Part shown: positions 8,014 to 17,790 of the stretch, one piece after another | Numbering within the stretch: the first letter of the stretch is position 1 | Layout of the letters: the number at the start of each line of letters is the position of its first letter | Assembly: GCA_041493035.1 (NCBI GenBank) | Contig: JBGPYB010000012.1 | Coordinates: 1 to 47,703, forward strand | DNA length: 47,703 nucleotides | Reading direction: 5' to 3' | DNA from: JBGPYB01 sp041493035 | GTDB taxonomy: Bacteria > Acidobacteriota > Vicinamibacteria > Fen-336 | Translations under genes and position numbers: made by a program | Notes under the pieces: model-generated | Seen by the model: the letters and a program-made list of their open reading frames with translations, nothing else | The model's database searches: none | Told to the model about the DNA's origin: nothing

Positions 8014-10392
8014 ATGAAACAACACGCTCTTCGCTCCTTCCTCCTGGTTGGGATCGCTCTGCTCGCCATGGCTGTGCCAGCCCGGGCCCAGTGGACGCCG
8101 CTCAATCCGGTCGTGGGGGCTGAGCCGCAACCCGACGGTGCGCTGATCACGTTGAAGACGGGATTCCTCCGCCTGAGGGTCTGCAGGGACTCCATCGTGC
8201 GCGTCGTGTACTCGCTCGAGGCCACGGTCCCGCCTCGCGAGGACTTCATCGTGACGAAGACGAGCTGGCCGCATGCGAACTTCTCCCTGGAGATCCGGGA
8301 TCCAGAGTCCATCGTCCTGAAGACGTCGCGGCTCACGATCAAGGTCAGCCGCGCGAACTCCGCCATGGTCTTCCTGGACGAGGCGGGGAAGACGCTCGCG
8401 CAGGAAGACAGCAGGAGCCTCACGCCCGTGGAAGTGAACGGCGAAAAGACGCTGCACTCGGAGCGCTTCGTCAACATGTGGGCGACCCAGGAGGCGTTCT
8501 ACGGGCTCGGCCAGCATCAGGGCGGCGTCTGGAACTACCGCGGCGAGGCCGTGGATATCTCCCAGGACAACACGAACATCTCCGTGCCGTTTCTGCTCTC
8601 GAGCAACGGTTACGGGCTGTTCTTCAACAACGGTTCGCGGAGCCGCTTCAATAACCGCTTCGTGCACGCCTTCTACTACAGCTCGGAAGTCGCCGACGCG
8701 ATGGACTACTACTTCATCTACGGTCCCGATTTCGACAAGCTGGTGGCCGCCTACCGCGACTTGACCGGGCAAGCGCCGCTGTTCGGCAAGTGGGCCTACG
8801 GCTTCTGGCAGTGCAAGAACAAGTACGAGACGCAGGACCAGATCCTGAGCGTCGCCCACAAATACCGCGAGATGCACATTCCGGTGGACAACATCGTTCA
8901 GGACTGGTTCTGGTGGATCACCATGGGCGATCCCGTCTTCGACCCCAAGCGATATCCAGATCCCAAAGGGATGATGGACGATCTGCACAAGAACAATTTC
9001 CATCTGATGATCTCGGTTTGGCCTTTCTTCCGCCCCAACCCCGACGGCCATCCGGAGTCGCCCGATCCCGTCTATCAGGATATGGACAAGCGCGGCTTCT
9101 TCATTGCCAAGACCATCTCCCCGAGTTTTCATCCCGTCGGGCAGGGCCTCTACGACGCGTTCAATCCCGAAGCCCGCAAGTACTACTGGAACTTGATGAA
9201 CAACGCGCTGTTCAAGATCGGGGCCGACGCCTGGTGGCTCGATACAACCGAGGCCGAAACTGAGGGCCGCGAGACCAACATCCTCGTCACCAACAAGACC
9301 GCCCTTGGCAATGGCGCCCGCTACGTCAACGAGTATCCACTGATGACCACGACCGCGGTTTACGAGGGCCAGCGGGCCGCCTCCGACCAGAAGCGCGTCT
9401 TCATTCTTTCGCGGTCGACGTTTGCGGGAGCCCAGCGCAATTCCGCGGCCACATGGTCCGGAGACGTGGATCCCAACTGGCAGACGTTCCGGCGCCAGAT
9501 TCCGGCCGGACTCAACTACTCCGTTTCCGGGCTCCCGTACTGGACGACGGACATCGGCGGCTTCGTGGGCGCCTCCCCGAGCGATCCGGCCTATCGCGAG
9601 CTGTTCGTGCGGTGGTTCCAGTTTGGGACCTTCTGCCCGATCTTCCGTGTGCACGGCACCCGGTTCGATCCCAACGAAAACGAGCTGTGGTCCTATGGTC
9701 CCGACGCGCGGAAGATTCTCACTAGCTTTGACCGGCTGCGGTATCGGCTGTTGCCCTATATCTATTCCATCGCGTGGAAGACCACCAGCGAGGGCTACAC
9801 GATGATGCGGCCGCTGGTCATGGACTTTCGCACGGACGTTCGCGCGCAGAACATCGGTGACCAGTTTCTCTTTGGCCCAGCCCTTCTCGTGAACCCCGTG
9901 ACCGAACCCGCGGCCATGACTCGCCCCCTCTATCTTCCGAAGGCCAAGTGGTACGACTTCTGGACGGGCGCCGCCACAGAAGGGGGCCGGGCCATCGACG
10001 CCCCGACCTCCATCGAGCGCATCCCGTTGTATGTGCGTGCCGGCTCGATCGTCCCGATGGGTCCGGACGTCGAGTACTCGACCGAGAAGCCGGCCGATCC
10101 CATCGAGCTGCGCGTCTACCGCGGCGCCGACGGCGCTTTCACACTGTACGAAGACGAGAACGACAACTACAACTACGAGAAGGGCGTTCACGCCACGATC
10201 CCGTTCCGTTGGGACGACGCGAAGAAGACGTTGAGCATCGGAGATCGCAGCGGCCAGTTCCCCGGCATGCTGGCGGCGCGCACGTTCCGCGTCGTCTTTG
10301 CCGGGGCAGGCCATGGCGTGGGTATTGCCCCATCCGAGGCGGTGGACAAGGTGGTCCAGTACTCCGGAAAGCAGGTGACCATTGTTCCGTAG
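8014..10392 (+). CDS. Secreted GH31 glycoside hydrolase (alpha-glucosidase/alpha-xylosidase type)
   Basis: This 792-residue enzyme begins with a signal peptide ending near PARAQ. An N-terminal beta-sandwich (about 25-250) precedes the TIM barrel. The catalytic nucleophile is D410 in WWLDTTEAE and the acid/base is D484 in WSGDVDPNW; LPYWTTDIGGF is another GH31 signature. The C-terminal region holds the usual beta domains, including a DUF5110-like segment (GAFTLYEDENDNYNYEKG). GH31 enzymes cleave alpha-glucosides or alpha-xylosides; WWLDTTE resembles the xylosidase branch, but substrate is not certain. The next gene, GH42, overlaps by 11 bases, and a LacI-type operator covers the promoter region, so the pair is probably induced by an oligosaccharide. 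There is no clear Shine-Dalgarno site. Confidence 0.88.
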   Translation: MKQHALRSFLLVGIALLAMAVPARAQWTPLNPVVGAEPQPDGALITLKTGFLRLRVCRDSIVRVVYSLEATVPPREDFIVTKTSWPHANFSLEIRDPESIVLKTSRLTIKVSRANSAMVFLDEAGKTLAQEDSRSLTPVEVNGEKTLHSERFVNMWATQEAFYGLGQHQGGVWNYRGEAVDISQDNTNISVPFLLSSNGYGLFFNNGSRSRFNNRFVHAFYYSSEVADAMDYYFIYGPDFDKLVAAYRDLTGQAPLFGKWAYGFWQCKNKYETQDQILSVAHKYREMHIPVDNIVQDWFWWITMGDPVFDPKRYPDPKGMMDDLHKNNFHLMISVWPFFRPNPDGHPESPDPVYQDMDKRGFFIAKTISPSFHPVGQGLYDAFNPEARKYYWNLMNNALFKIGADAWWLDTTEAETEGRETNILVTNKTALGNGARYVNEYPLMTTTAVYEGQRAASDQKRVFILSRSTFAGAQRNSAATWSGDVDPNWQTFRRQIPAGLNYSVSGLPYWTTDIGGFVGASPSDPAYRELFVRWFQFGTFCPIFRVHGTRFDPNENELWSYGPDARKILTSFDRLRYRLLPYIYSIAWKTTSEGYTMMRPLVMDFRTDVRAQNIGDQFLFGPALLVNPVTEPAAMTRPLYLPKAKWYDFWTGAATEGGRAIDAPTSIERIPLYVRAGSIVPMGPDVEYSTEKPADPIELRVYRGADGAFTLYEDENDNYNYEKGVHATIPFRWDDAKKTLSIGDRSGQFPGMLAARTFRVVFAGAGHGVGIAPSEAVDKVVQYSGKQVTIVP

Positions 10393-12457
10393 GATCGCCG
10401 TGTTGCTCGTGCTCTCGCAGCCACTCGTCTCCGCGGCCGAAACCCCTCACATCCCCACACAGATCCCCGGCCGCAACGCCCTCCTGATGGGCGCCGACTG
10501 GTATCCCGAGCAGTGGCCCGAATCCCGCTGGGAAACCGATGTCGCCATGATGGAGGCGGCGCATTTCAATGTCGTGCGCGTCGCCGAGTTCGCGTGGAGC
10601 ACGATGGAGCCCACCGAGGGCCACTACGAATGGGGCTGGCTCGATCGGGCGATTCGCCTCTTCGAGAAGCATCACATTGCCGTCGTCCTCGGTACGCCGA
10701 CTGCGACGCCGCCAGCCTGGCTGACGCAGAAGTATCCCGAGACGCTTCGTGTCGAGACCACCGGCCAGAGAGTCCCGCACGGCAACCGCGCCCACGGATC
10801 GCCCACGTCTCCCAAGTACCTGGAGCTCTGCCGGCAGATCGCTGAGGTGATGGCGAAGCGCTACGGCCACGATCCCGCCGTCGTGGGGTGGCAGTTCGAC
10901 AACGAGTACGGCTACGGTCAGATGTCGTACGACGAAGGGACACGCAAGCAGTTCCAGGCCTGGCTCCGAGCCAAGTACCAGACGACGTCGGCGCTCAACG
11001 AGCACTGGACCACCGCCTACTGGAGCCAGACCTACGACGACTGGAGCGAGATACCCATACCCGTCGGCGGCAACAATCCGGGACTGATGCTGGACTGGAA
11101 GCGCTTCACCACGTACGCCTGGACCGGCTACCAGCAGAACCAGATCGACGTCATTCGCGCGAACGCCGAACCCCGGCAGTTCATCACCGGCAACTTCATG
11201 GGCATGTGGTTCGATGCCTTTGACCACTACCCGATCACAAAGCCGCTCACCTTCGTGGCGTGGGACGACTATGTCGGCACGGGCCACCTGAACCCCGTCG
11301 CGAACGGCATGAGCCACGACACCATGCGCGGCCTCAAGCGGCAGAACTTCTGGGAGATCGAAACCCAGCCCGGCGCCGTGAACTGGGCCGGCGTGAACAA
11401 CTTCCTCGACAAGGGCGAGATCCGCGCGATGGCCTGGCATGCCGTGGGCCACGGCGCCGACGAAGTCAGCTACTGGCAATGGCGGAGCGCGCTCAACGGG
11501 CAGGAGGAGATCCACGGTGCCCTGCTCGGGCCCGATGGCACGCCCGCGCCTCTCTTCGACGAGATCGCGCAGACGGCGAAGGAATTCGCCGATGCGCAGG
11601 CCTCATTCCGCGACACCGGCGTGGTCTCGCAGGTCGCCATCCTCAACGACTACGAGAGCCGGTGGACGATCGACTGGCAGAAGCACAATAGCCAGTTTGA
11701 CGTTCTCGGGATCGCCACGGCCTACTACGGCGCCCTCCGGAAGCGGGCGCAGTCGGTCGACGTCGTCAGCCCCTACGCGGCGCTCGACGGGTACAAGCTC
11801 GTCGTGGCGCCCTGCCTGAGCCTGATTCCCGAGGCACTCGCCCAGCACCTCATGGACTACGCGAAGAACGGCGGCAACCTCGTCCTGGGCCCCCGCGCGG
11901 GGATGAAGGACGAGTACAACGCTCTCCTTCCCCAGCGGCAGCCCGGCTTCCTCGTGCCCGCCCTCGGCGGGCGCGTGGAGCAGTACTATGCCCTCGAAAA
12001 GAGCTTCCCCGTCTCGGGGACCTGGGGCAGCGGCGAAGTCAGCATCTGGGCCGAGCAGCTGAAGGCGTCGGCACCCGATGCCGAGGTTCTCCTTCGCTTT
12101 GGCCAGAGCAACGGCTGGCTCGACGGCCAGCCGGCGGTCATCACGCGTCAGTATGGCAAGGGCCGCATCACTTACGTCGGCGGCGTCCTGGACGCCAAGA
12201 TTATGGATTCCGCCGCCGAGTGGATGATCCAGAAGAGCGGCGTGACACCCGCCTTCGGCGCCGTCCCGGACGGCATCGAAGTGAGTCGCCGCGTGGGCGG
12301 CGGCAAGCAAGTGTTCCTGCTGATCAATTTCAAGCCGGAGAGCCAGAAGGTTTCCTTGCCGCGCCCGATGAAGTCGCTTCTTGATGGCAAGGACGTGAGC
12401 GCCGTGGACCTCACGCAGTACGGCGTCGCCGTCTTGCTCGACTCGAAGCCGAACTAA
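10382..12457 (+). CDS. GH42 beta-galactosidase, probably exported
   Basis: This protein of about 691 residues matches GH42 across its length: ADWYPEQWP at the start of the barrel, GWQFDNEYGYG with acid/base E175, and NFWEIETQPGAVNW with nucleophile E327. A glutamine amidotransferase-like trimerisation domain follows (about 410-610), then a small C-terminal beta domain. A TTG at 10382 overlapping the GH31 gene was chosen because it gives a signal peptide with a basic start (FRRIAVLLVLSQPLVSAAE). A GTG at 10400 is the alternative but loses the arginines. It releases terminal beta-galactose and, with the GH31 enzyme, could strip side chains from plant-type oligosaccharides such as galactosylated xyloglucan fragments; that pathway is inference. 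Confidence 0.88.
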   Translation: MFRRIAVLLVLSQPLVSAAETPHIPTQIPGRNALLMGADWYPEQWPESRWETDVAMMEAAHFNVVRVAEFAWSTMEPTEGHYEWGWLDRAIRLFEKHHIAVVLGTPTATPPAWLTQKYPETLRVETTGQRVPHGNRAHGSPTSPKYLELCRQIAEVMAKRYGHDPAVVGWQFDNEYGYGQMSYDEGTRKQFQAWLRAKYQTTSALNEHWTTAYWSQTYDDWSEIPIPVGGNNPGLMLDWKRFTTYAWTGYQQNQIDVIRANAEPRQFITGNFMGMWFDAFDHYPITKPLTFVAWDDYVGTGHLNPVANGMSHDTMRGLKRQNFWEIETQPGAVNWAGVNNFLDKGEIRAMAWHAVGHGADEVSYWQWRSALNGQEEIHGALLGPDGTPAPLFDEIAQTAKEFADAQASFRDTGVVSQVAILNDYESRWTIDWQKHNSQFDVLGIATAYYGALRKRAQSVDVVSPYAALDGYKLVVAPCLSLIPEALAQHLMDYAKNGGNLVLGPRAGMKDEYNALLPQRQPGFLVPALGGRVEQYYALEKSFPVSGTWGSGEVSIWAEQLKASAPDAEVLLRFGQSNGWLDGQPAVITRQYGKGRITYVGGVLDAKIMDSAAEWMIQKSGVTPAFGAVPDGIEVSRRVGGGKQVFLLINFKPESQKVSLPRPMKSLLDGKDVSAVDLTQYGVAVLLDSKPN

Positions 12458-12521
12458 GCCGCCCTCGACGGAGGACGGAGGTTCGCATCGAGTCGGGCTT
12501 GCAGGCGACCCCGGGAAGCCG

Positions 12522-14219
12522 CTAGTGAGCGGCGCCGGCCGACTGCCCCTGGGCGAGTCGCAGGCCTTGTTGGGCCTGCCGGAGGCGGGGCGCGAGCGCG
12601 AGCGCGGCCTGGAACTCGGCCGCCGCTGAGGCGCGGTCGGAGCGACAGTAGAGCAGCATCTCGCCACGGAGCGCGTGACGGACGGCCTCGTTTTCTTCGC
12701 GGGTGATGGCCTTCGAGTATTGCTCTTCCGCCAGTGCCGCCCGCCCGGTCATCGCGTAGAGGCGCGCGAGGTTGGCGCGCTCCAAAGGCGCGCCGCCGCT
12801 CAGGGCGATCGCCCGCTGGAAGGAGGCCTCGGCTTCATCCAGCCGCCCGAGACTGGCGAGGCCGATGCCGCGGTTGGCGGCGAACGCGCTCTGGGTGGGG
12901 GCGAGCTTCAGGCCGCGGTCGCAAAGCGCCACGGCCTCCTGATGGCGGCCCTGCTGGACGTAGACTTCGCTGAGGTTGAGCAGGACCTTCCAATCGTCCT
13001 GTGTCCAGCGGGCCTCCGCTTCCCACAAGGCCCGCCGGCTGTGCCAGTCCAGGTTGCGCCGCAGGGTGACTAGGGTGAGTGCCACGGCCAACGTGAGGGC
13101 CACGACCGTCACCGATCGTGCGTCGTAGCGCCGAACGAGTGCCGCGAGCGCGAAAGCGAAGGCCACCGCGAGCCCTGCCGAGGGCAGGTAGACGAAGCGC
13201 TCCGCCAGGACCGCCGGGTCGCCGAAGAGGCGAGTGGACGGCAGGAGAGCGACGTAGAAGAACGCGATGCCCAACGCGAGAGCCGGGGCGCGGCGGAGCG
13301 ATGCAAGGGCGGCGGCGGCCAGGGCAGCGTGGAGGCTGAGGGCCAGCGCGACGTTCCGGACCACGTAGTCCTCGTGCGAGGCCCGGAGCGGCCAAGGCCA
13401 CACGATCATGCGCCAGTAGTCGCGGACCGTGACGGCCACCTGGGCCAGCCGCCCCGCTACCGAGTCGGTCCCCAGGATGCCGTTGGCGAGGGAGCGCCCG
13501 ATCCCGCCACCCGGCTCGCCCAGGGCCGCCTGGCGGAGCCAGAGGTAGAGGAGGAGGGGGACGGCCGTCGCCACAAGTCCCGCCACCAGGATCGATCGGC
13601 GCCCTTTTGTTGCCGGCGGTCGCAGGAGCGCAAGCGTGAGCACCGCCAGGGCGGGCAGCGTGGAGGCGCTCTCGCGGCTCAGGAGCCCCGCGAAGTAGAA
13701 CAAAGCGGCGCCCACGAAGGCCCACCGAACGCTGCGGTCGATCCAAAGAGCAAGCCACCAGAGCGCTCCGACTACGGCCAGCGTGGCCAGGATCTCGGAG
13801 CGGTTGTACGCCACATCCACGACCTCGGTGTGGATCGGGTGGACGCCGAAGGTGAGGGCCGCCAGGAAGGCCGCCAGTGGGTCCACGCCGAGCGCGCCGA
13901 TGGCGCCGAACAGCGCCAGAGTGGCGAGCGTGTGAAGGAGGATGTTCGTGACGTGATAGCCGCGCGGATCTTCACCGTAGAGGGCTCGATCCAGGGCCAG
14001 CGTGGCCATCGCCAGGGGCCGGTACAGACGGGGGTTCCCCGCCGTCCCCGCGCGGGCTCCCTCCAGGAACAGGTGCGAGATACGGCTCACGCCTCCGGGA
14101 TTCGGGTCCTGGCCGATGATGGCGGCGTCGTCGTAGACGAATGCGGGAGGTGCGGCGTCGCTATACGCGATGATCGTGCACGCTGCGAGTAGCAGCGGAT
14201 ATAGCCAGCGCGCCGGCAT
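12522..14219 (-). CDS. Membrane GT-C glycosyltransferase with C-terminal TPRs (TMTC-like)
   Basis: This 565-residue polytopic membrane protein has about ten hydrophobic segments over residues 1-400, then three to four TPR units (LLNLSEVYVQQGRHQEAVAL, ANRGIGLASLGRLDEAEASF and onward). An acidic pair near the N-terminus (FVYDDAAII) and the loop HPIHTEVVDVAYNRSEI follow the pattern of TMTC/PMT-type O-mannosyltransferases, which use polyprenyl-phosphate sugar to modify exported proteins. Such genes are abundant in Acidobacteria. It lies 46 bases downstream of another GT-C gene on the same strand, and a TAGAGT box five bases before its ATG suggests it may also be transcribed as its own leaderless message. 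The acceptor is unknown. Confidence 0.8.
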   Translation of the reverse strand: MPARWLYPLLLAACTIIAYSDAAPPAFVYDDAAIIGQDPNPGGVSRISHLFLEGARAGTAGNPRLYRPLAMATLALDRALYGEDPRGYHVTNILLHTLATLALFGAIGALGVDPLAAFLAALTFGVHPIHTEVVDVAYNRSEILATLAVVGALWWLALWIDRSVRWAFVGAALFYFAGLLSRESASTLPALAVLTLALLRPPATKGRRSILVAGLVATAVPLLLYLWLRQAALGEPGGGIGRSLANGILGTDSVAGRLAQVAVTVRDYWRMIVWPWPLRASHEDYVVRNVALALSLHAALAAAALASLRRAPALALGIAFFYVALLPSTRLFGDPAVLAERFVYLPSAGLAVAFAFALAALVRRYDARSVTVVALTLAVALTLVTLRRNLDWHSRRALWEAEARWTQDDWKVLLNLSEVYVQQGRHQEAVALCDRGLKLAPTQSAFAANRGIGLASLGRLDEAEASFQRAIALSGGAPLERANLARLYAMTGRAALAEEQYSKAITREENEAVRHALRGEMLLYCRSDRASAAAEFQAALALAPRLRQAQQGLRLAQGQSAGAAH

Positions 14220-14224
14220 GCGCT

Positions 14225-14230
14225 ACTCTA
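14225..14230 (-). promoter_or_regulatory. Probable -10 box (TAGAGT) of the TMTC-like gene
   Basis: On the minus strand TAGAGT lies five bases before the ATG at 14219, in the 46-base gap after the preceding gene. Its position predicts a leaderless transcript. No clear -35 was seen. Confidence 0.35.
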
Positions 14231-14265
14231 CCACCCGTTCTCGGCGGCCTCGCCGAGAGATGCTC

Positions 14266-15753
14266 TCACGGTTTGCTCTCGTAGATCCGCATCTCGGCAT
14301 CCCGTACCGTCGCGGGGAGGACCGAGACCAGTCGGTAGCGCTCCGTAAGGTGGCGGTAGAGGGCCGGCTGTTGGCTCGCAAGGTGGCGCTCGAGAGTGGT
14401 GACGACCCAGACACGCGGCCTCGTGTGCTCCTGGGACTCGAGTTCTTCGACATTTCGGATCGCCGCGAAGTCCGCGCCGTAGTAGTCGATCAGTGCGTGC
14501 CCCGCAAAGTGAAGCGCCACCCGGCCGTCGCCCGGAGCAGCCAAAGCGCTGACGCGCTCGACGGCGCCGACAAAGTCCTGCTTGGGCACGCCGTAGTATC
14601 GAGCGAGGGGCAGGGCCGACGCCAGTACCGCCCCAGCCAGCAGGGCCGCGCTGACGCGAAATCGAGACGCCACGGGCGCCCATCGAGCCGCGTCTCGAGC
14701 GATCAGCGTGAGTCCCTCGGCGCCCGCGAGGACACCCACCGGCAGTGCGATCGCGAAGTACCGCGGGTTCAGGGGGATCCTCGCGAACGGAAGAATCGCA
14801 AGCTCGAGCAGGACCGGTGTCGCGAGGACGGCCAGGCTGAAGGGGTTTCGGCGTGCCCAGTCCCGAAGGCCTCGGATCGCGCACAAAGCTCCGACCAGGA
14901 GCCCGATCGGACCGAGCAGCCCTTCGTTCAGCCCGCGAACCGCCTCTCCCGCGACGCCCAGACGGTAGAGGGCGCTGGTGGCGCCGCCGCTCGGAAGCGC
15001 GGCCTGGTGGTTGGCGAACCGGTGCAGGTCGCGGGCAAGAGGGAAGTAGAGGAAGGCCATGAACACCACGCACAGGACGGCGTACGGCAGGAAGATTGCG
15101 AACGCGAGCGCCGGCGGCCGGCGCCGCAGACGCGCGACCGCCCCCGCCGCCAGAACCGCCACCACCTGGCCCCCCGCCACGAACGTGCCGAGCAGGACCG
15201 AGTACGCCGCCAGTGCACCGGCGATCGCGTAGGCGATCCCTTCGCCGGGCCGGATTGGGCCCCGCCCTTCCAACCCGACGAGGATCCGCGAAGCCGCCAG
15301 AAAGAAGAAGATGAGCGCGGTGTAGCCCCTGGCGTTCTGCGACTGGAAGATGTGGTGATAGGAAACGGCGAGGAGGGCGCCGGCCACGAGGGCGCTCTGC
15401 GCTCCGAAGATGTCGCGGGCCAGCAGGTAGAGCAGGGCGACGCCCGCGACGCCGAAGAGCGCCGCGGGAAGACGAACAGCGAAAGGATGCTCGCCCCACA
15501 GGAGGAGGCAGGAGCGCGCACAGAGATCGTAGAGGACATGACTCGTGGCGCCCGGCCAGGTCGTTGCGATCTCGAAAGCGGGCCGCCGGATGCTGGCCAG
15601 AAGCGCGTCGATCTCGTCGAGCCAGAGCTGGCTGTCCAGCCGATAGAGCCGTAGCGCCGCCGCCGTCGCGAGGATGAGGGCCAGCGCGACCCTCTCGCGC
15701 CGCACCGCCGAGACGTCCGGCATCACGGAGGACCGTGTCGAGATCGGAGGCAT
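14266..15753 (-). CDS. Membrane GT-C glycosyltransferase (GT39/ArnT-like)
   Basis: This 495-residue protein has about ten to eleven transmembrane segments. The first extracytoplasmic loop holds LDSQLWLDEIDALL, the acidic motif typical of ArnT/PMT-like enzymes, and a later loop has SYHHIFQSQNARGYTALIFF, also characteristic. These enzymes transfer a sugar from a polyprenyl phosphate donor on the outer face of the inner membrane. The C-terminal 110 residues form a soluble domain (RVWVVTTLERHL). It is upstream of the TMTC-like gene, and divergent from the polysaccharide operon at 15886, so it may modify products of that locus. An ATG eleven codons later (MPDVSAV) is an alternative start. Confidence 0.8.
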   Translation of the reverse strand: MPPISTRSSVMPDVSAVRRERVALALILATAAALRLYRLDSQLWLDEIDALLASIRRPAFEIATTWPGATSHVLYDLCARSCLLLWGEHPFAVRLPAALFGVAGVALLYLLARDIFGAQSALVAGALLAVSYHHIFQSQNARGYTALIFFFLAASRILVGLEGRGPIRPGEGIAYAIAGALAAYSVLLGTFVAGGQVVAVLAAGAVARLRRRPPALAFAIFLPYAVLCVVFMAFLYFPLARDLHRFANHQAALPSGGATSALYRLGVAGEAVRGLNEGLLGPIGLLVGALCAIRGLRDWARRNPFSLAVLATPVLLELAILPFARIPLNPRYFAIALPVGVLAGAEGLTLIARDAARWAPVASRFRVSAALLAGAVLASALPLARYYGVPKQDFVGAVERVSALAAPGDGRVALHFAGHALIDYYGADFAAIRNVEELESQEHTRPRVWVVTTLERHLASQQPALYRHLTERYRLVSVLPATVRDAEMRIYESKP

Positions 15754-15764
15754 GGTCGAACGGT

Positions 15765-15770
15765 ATTCTA
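15765..15770 (-). promoter_or_regulatory. Probable -10 box (TAGAAT) for the GT39-like gene
   Basis: On the minus strand TAGAAT lies 11 bases before the ATG at 15753, which predicts a very short leader. It lies back to back with the plus-strand promoter at 15797-15826. Confidence 0.4.
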
Positions 15771-15796
15771 GTCGTGCCGGATTCTCCCTATTCTCC

Positions 15797-15826
15797 TTGA
15801 CACATGTTGGGGGCGGGCGCTAACCT
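15797..15826 (+). promoter_or_regulatory. Sigma-70-type promoter of the polysaccharide operon
   Basis: A consensus -35 TTGACA (15797-15802) is followed after 18 bases by TAACCT (15821-15826). Transcription would start near 15833, about 50-85 bases before the possible start codons of the flavoprotein gene. It is the best promoter seen for the eleven-gene run that ends at 27269. Confidence 0.6.
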
Positions 15827-15885
15827 CGCCGCAACGTGGAACGGTACTTTTCTGACCGAGCGATGCAGTCGGCCGTCGAGGTGGG

Positions 15886-17772
15886 TTGCCGCCACAGGAG
15901 CCTCACCTCGCCTTGAGCGTGGTCTCAAGGCCCATCGCTGCTCCCCACCGACCGACGTCTTCTCCTTCCATCTCCCCAACAGCCCCGCAAGCGGCGCTCG
16001 CATCGGACCGGCGCTTCGTCGTCATCGGCGGCGGCCCCGCCGGTCTGACAGCCGCCCATGAGCTGGTCCGCCTGGGAATCAAGCCTCTCGTCCTCGAGAG
16101 GGACGCCACGGTCGGCGGGATCGCTCGTACCGAGACCTACAAAGGCTTCCACTTCGACATGGGAGGCCACCGCTTCTTCACGAAGTCGGAGCAGGTCCGA
16201 ACCGCGTGGCACGAGATCCTCGGCGCGGACTTCCTGCGGCGGCCCCGGCTATCGCGCATCTATTACCGCCGCCGGTTCTTCCACTATCCCTTGAGGCCCC
16301 TCGACACGCTCCGGAACATCGGCCTCTTCGAGAGCGTCCTGATGGTCCTCAGCTACCTGCGCTGGCAGATCTACCCGCACCCGGTTGAAGAGACCTTCGA
16401 GCAATGGGTCACGAACCGTTTCGGCAAGCGGCTGTTCGACGCCTTCTTCAAGACCTACACGGAGAAGGTCTGGGGTATCCCCTGCTCCGAACTCAAGGCC
16501 GAGTGGGCCGCCCAGCGGATCAAGGACCTCTCGCTGAAAGCCATCCTCCGGAGCTTCCTCCTGCCGCCCGGGGAGACGATCACGACCCTCGTGGAGGAAT
16601 TCCACTACCCGCGCCTGGGGCCCGGGATGATGTGGAGCGCTGTCCGGAAGCGGGTGGAGGAGGAAGGGGGGACGGTCCGTCTGGGGAGCGGCGTGTCCCG
16701 CATCCGTTGGGAGCCCGGTCGCATCGAGAGCGTCGTGGTCCGCGAGGACGGTCGCGAGGAGGCGGTGGGCGGCACGGACTTCATCTCCAGCATGCCGGTG
16801 ACCGAGTTCGTGAAGCGGCTCGAGCCGCCGGCGCCCCCCGCGGTCCTCGAGGCGGCGGGAAGCCTGAAGTACAGGGACCTGCTGACTGTCTGTCTGATCG
16901 TCGACGAGGCGGACCTCTTCCCGGACAACTGGATCTACGTCCACGACCCGAGCGTCAAGGTCGCCAGGATCCAGAACTTCAAGAACTGGAGCCCCGACAT
17001 GGTCCCGGACGCCGGGAAGACCGGCCTGGGCCTCGAGTACTTCTGCAACGAGGGCGACTCCCTCTGGAGCATGGCCGACGCCGACCTCGTGGAGCTGGGG
17101 AAGCGGGAGCTGACGCAGATCGGGCTCGCCCGCGGGAAGCGCGTGGAGGACGGGTGCGTCTTCCGCGTGCCCAACTCCTACCCCGTGTACGACTCGGCGT
17201 ACCGCGCCAGCCTCGACGTGATCCGCGAGTTCATGGACTCCTTCCGGAACTGCCGGACCATCGGCCGCAACGGCCTCCATCGCTACAACAACCAGGACCA
17301 CTCGATGCTGACCGGGATCTATGCGGCCCGGGACCTGGCACTCGAGGAGAAGCACGACGTCTGGAGCGTCAACGCCGACGACGAGTACCACGAGGAGATT
17401 CGTGAGCCCCGTCGGGCCGACGCACTGCTCGATAAGGCGGCCGTCCAGCTCATCGAGAGGATCGATCCGGTCGCCCTCGGCGTGGCCGGCGGTGTCGTCT
17501 GCGGCGTCTTGCTTTCGCTGGCCACCGTCGTCCTGGTGCTCAAGGGCGGGCCCGTGGTCGGCCCGAACCTCGCGTTGCTCGGACAATACCTCCCGGGATA
17601 CAGCGTCAGCCTCCGGGCGAGCCCGCTGGGGACGGTCTACGGCGGCGCTGTGGGCTTTCTCGCCGGCTGGACCTTCGCGCGCGTCCGGAACATCACGACG
17701 TACCTGTCTCTGGCCGTGATTCGCCGCCGCCTGAGCTGGGGCCTCCTGCGGCGGCTTCTCGAAGAGATCTAG
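15886..17772 (+). CDS. FAD-dependent oxidoreductase, UDP-galactopyranose-mutase-like, with C-terminal membrane module
   Basis: Residues about 42-75 form an FAD-binding Rossmann motif (FVVIGGGPAGLTAAHEL, then LVLERDATVGGIARTE). GFHFDMGGHRFFTKS and a late NGLHRYNNQDHSM segment are typical of the UGM/protoporphyrinogen-oxidase-like flavoproteins found in polysaccharide clusters; the exact reaction is unknown. Residues about 524-605 form two transmembrane segments around LVLKGG (550-555) and repeat in the next gene, so the flavoenzyme is probably anchored to the membrane. The start is uncertain: TTG 15886, TTG 15913 (12 bases after GGAG) or GTG 15919. The first 40 residues are Ser/Pro-rich and not conserved-looking, favouring a later start. 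It is the first gene of the operon. Confidence 0.8.
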   Translation: MPPQEPHLALSVVSRPIAAPHRPTSSPSISPTAPQAALASDRRFVVIGGGPAGLTAAHELVRLGIKPLVLERDATVGGIARTETYKGFHFDMGGHRFFTKSEQVRTAWHEILGADFLRRPRLSRIYYRRRFFHYPLRPLDTLRNIGLFESVLMVLSYLRWQIYPHPVEETFEQWVTNRFGKRLFDAFFKTYTEKVWGIPCSELKAEWAAQRIKDLSLKAILRSFLLPPGETITTLVEEFHYPRLGPGMMWSAVRKRVEEEGGTVRLGSGVSRIRWEPGRIESVVVREDGREEAVGGTDFISSMPVTEFVKRLEPPAPPAVLEAAGSLKYRDLLTVCLIVDEADLFPDNWIYVHDPSVKVARIQNFKNWSPDMVPDAGKTGLGLEYFCNEGDSLWSMADADLVELGKRELTQIGLARGKRVEDGCVFRVPNSYPVYDSAYRASLDVIREFMDSFRNCRTIGRNGLHRYNNQDHSMLTGIYAARDLALEEKHDVWSVNADDEYHEEIREPRRADALLDKAAVQLIERIDPVALGVAGGVVCGVLLSLATVVLVLKGGPVVGPNLALLGQYLPGYSVSLRASPLGTVYGGAVGFLAGWTFARVRNITTYLSLAVIRRRLSWGLLRRLLEEI

Positions 17773-17790
17773 ACCCGGCGGAGGGCGCAC

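Noticed and set aside
7996..10314. 772-codon open frame on the minus strand
   Set aside because: Antisense to GH31, whose catalytic motifs are intact.
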